A stretch of DNA of 14,597 nt, taken from an uncultured Collinsella sp. GTDB taxonomy: Bacteria > Actinomycetota > Coriobacteriia > Coriobacteriales > Coriobacteriaceae. Positions 13,152 to 14,597 of the stretch are shown here, in pieces; within the stretch, counting starts at the first letter, position 1; each line of letters begins with the position of its first letter. Location of the stretch: positions 1 to 14,597 of the forward strand of contig UQTR01000055.1 in assembly GCA_900544065.1 (NCBI GenBank), written 5' to 3'. Below the pieces are notes generated by a model. That model ran no database searches. It was not told where the DNA came from and saw only the letters and a list, made by a program, of their open reading frames with translations. Made by a program: the position numbers and the translations under genes.

Positions 13152-14552
13152 ATGCCGAGCAAAATCGAAAAAAAGCAAGCCGCCGCAAAGCTGCGCAAAC
13201 CGCCGCGCGACTTCTCGTACACGCAGAACCGAGAGCTCAGCTGGCTACGCTTTGACAACCGTGTGCTTGACGAAGCCTTCGACGAGACCGTTCCGCTGTT
13301 CGAGCGTCTAAAGTTCGTGTCGATTTTCGAGTCCAACCTCGACGAGTTTCTCATGGTGCGCGTGGGCGGCCTGTCCGATCTGGCAGAGCTCAAAAAACAG
13401 CCTGTCGACAACAAGAGCAATATGACCGCCTCCGAACAGGTCGATGCCGTCATGGCCGAAATGCCCGGGCTCCTTACCCGATGGGAGTCCATCTTTAAGA
13501 GCATCGAGGGCAAGCTCGACGCCCTGGGCGTTCACCGCGCGCGTGTCGATTCGCTTACGCCCGAGGAGCGCACCTTTGTAACCCGCTACTTCCAGGCCTA
13601 CGTGTCGCCGGTCATCTCACCGCTGGTGATTGACCCGCGCCATCCCTTCCCCAACCTGCGCAACGGCGCACTCTACCTGGCCTGCGGCCTGGACGGCGTC
13701 ACCGACGAGGAAAGTCTACTGGGCCTTATCGAGATTCCCGCCTCGATGAACCGCGTGGTCGAGATCCCCTCGCCCACCGGCACCTACTCCTACATCTTGC
13801 TCGAGGACGTCATCCTCGCCTGCCTGGACAGCTGCTTTGGCTCCTATAAGCCGCTGGATCGTGCGCTGATCCGCGTCACCCGCAACGCCGACATCGATCC
13901 GGACGGCGAGGGCATCGAAGAGGAAGAGGACTACCGCCAGCACATGAAGCGCATTCTCAAGAAGCGCCTGCGCCTGCAGCCGGTAGTGCTCGCGGTCTCG
14001 GGGTCGCTCGAGAAGGCGACGCTCAAGACTATCCGCAAGGCGCTCGAGCTTTCGCGCCGCTCTGTCTTTACCTGCGATATCCCGCTCAACCTGGGCTACG
14101 TCTTTGGCATTGAGGGCAAGATTCCCGAGCACCTGCGCAACGAGCTGCTCTTTACGCCGTTTAAGCCACAGCCCAACCCCACCATCGACATGACCCGCTC
14201 CATCCGCGAGCAGGTGCTGCAGCACGACAAGCTGCTCTTCTACCCTTACGAGGCCATGAATCCGTTCCTGGATCTGGTACACGAGGCAGCCTACGATCCC
14301 GAGTGCATCTCGTTGCGCATCACGCTCTACCGCGTGGCCAAGCAGAGCCGCCTATGCGAGTCGCTGATCGATGCCGCCGAGAACGGCAAAGAGGTCACGG
14401 TGCTCATGGAGCTCCGCGCCCGCTTTGACGAGCAGAACAACATCGAGTGGGCCGAGCGTCTGGAAGAGGCAGGCTGCACCGTCATCTACGGCTCCGAAGG
14501 CTTTAAGTGCCACTCCAAGATCTGCCAGCTCACCTATCGCGAGGGCATGGCG
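13152..14552 (+). CDS. ppk1: Polyphosphate kinase 1, 3' end missing
   Basis: Polyphosphate kinase 1 reversibly moves the terminal phosphate of ATP onto inorganic polyphosphate, usually at the membrane face. The visible 467 residues cover the N-terminal domain (QNRELSWLRFDNRVLDEA at 25-42, FESNLDEFLMVRVGG at 59-73), the head domain (about 120-335) and most of the C1 phospholipase-D-like domain (PYEAMNPFLDLVHEAAYDPECISLRITLYRV at 365-395). H454 in FKCHSKI matches the autophosphorylated histidine. The C2 domain is absent because the genomic insert stops at 14552; family members have about 690-730 residues. The open frame runs on to 14591 as LSLIHISEPTRP, which is translated adapter. I chose the ATG at 13152, nine bases after GGA; ATG 13146 and GTG 13107 are in frame and possible. 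Only gene on the plus strand, divergent from arcA copy 2. Confidence 0.95.
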
Positions 14553-14597
14553 CTGTCTCTTATACACATCTCCGAGCCCACGAGACCCTAAGACATC
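14553..14597. other. Nextera adapter and index (artefact)
   Basis: CTGTCTCTTATACACATCT (14553-14571) is the Tn5 mosaic end and CCGAGCCCACGAGAC (14572-14586) the Nextera read-2 adapter. CCTAAGAC then fits an 8-base i7 index and ATC the start of the P7 side. Not genomic. Confidence 0.98.

Noticed and set aside
14553..14591. C-terminal tail and stop codon of the ppk1 open frame
   Set aside because: Translated adapter, not genome.

Overview
The window is a stretch of bacterial chromosome, genomic from about 24 to 14552, capped at both ends by Illumina Nextera (Tn5) adapter sequence. The genes are GC-rich with Gram-positive style Shine-Dalgarno sites, while several regulatory gaps are AT-rich. 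Protein style and gene content (XerD, CTP synthase, a UPF0371/DUF1846 protein, an arginine deiminase locus with an ArcT-like aminotransferase, Ppk1) suggest an anaerobic gut actinobacterium of class Coriobacteriia, most likely Collinsella or a relative. The genus is an inference from memory and was not checked by search. I saw no rRNA, tRNA, CRISPR array, transposase or phage gene.

Layout. All genes except the last are on the minus strand. From 70 to 3192 lie xerD, pyrG and a small winged-helix regulator. pyrG and xerD are almost contiguous and probably co-transcribed; the regulator is cut off from pyrG by a clear terminator. At 3449-4930 is a monocistronic UPF0371/DUF1846 gene with its own terminator and -10 element. 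From 4931 to 5535 is a 605-base gap without a convincing gene but packed with inverted repeats: a 69-bp element with 26-bp arms, a 100-bp imperfect palindrome, and a chain of smaller hairpins that includes the probable terminator of the arc operon.

The core of the window (5536-12593) is an arginine deiminase (ADI) locus. In transcription order it reads arcA copy 2, an arcT-like aminotransferase, arcA copy 1, arcB and an arcD-like transporter. ArcA turns arginine into citrulline and ammonia, ArcB turns citrulline plus phosphate into ornithine and carbamoyl phosphate, and the transporter would exchange arginine for ornithine. Carbamate kinase (arcC), which makes the ATP, is not in the window. 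At 13152 the divergent gene ppk1 begins and is cut by the adapter.

The most notable signal is the arcA pair. The two copies are identical over about 1267 bp, from one base beyond the stop codon to 24 bases before the start codon. Their upstream regions are homologous and colinear but clearly diverged. That pattern points to gene conversion of the coding part, or to an assembly effect, with two promoters evolving separately. What survives in both upstream regions marks candidate regulatory sites: a 22-bp block over the -35 region, a TATTCA pair spaced 21 bp apart, repeated CCGTTYAC-like words, and a GGTAAA/TACCGTT module.
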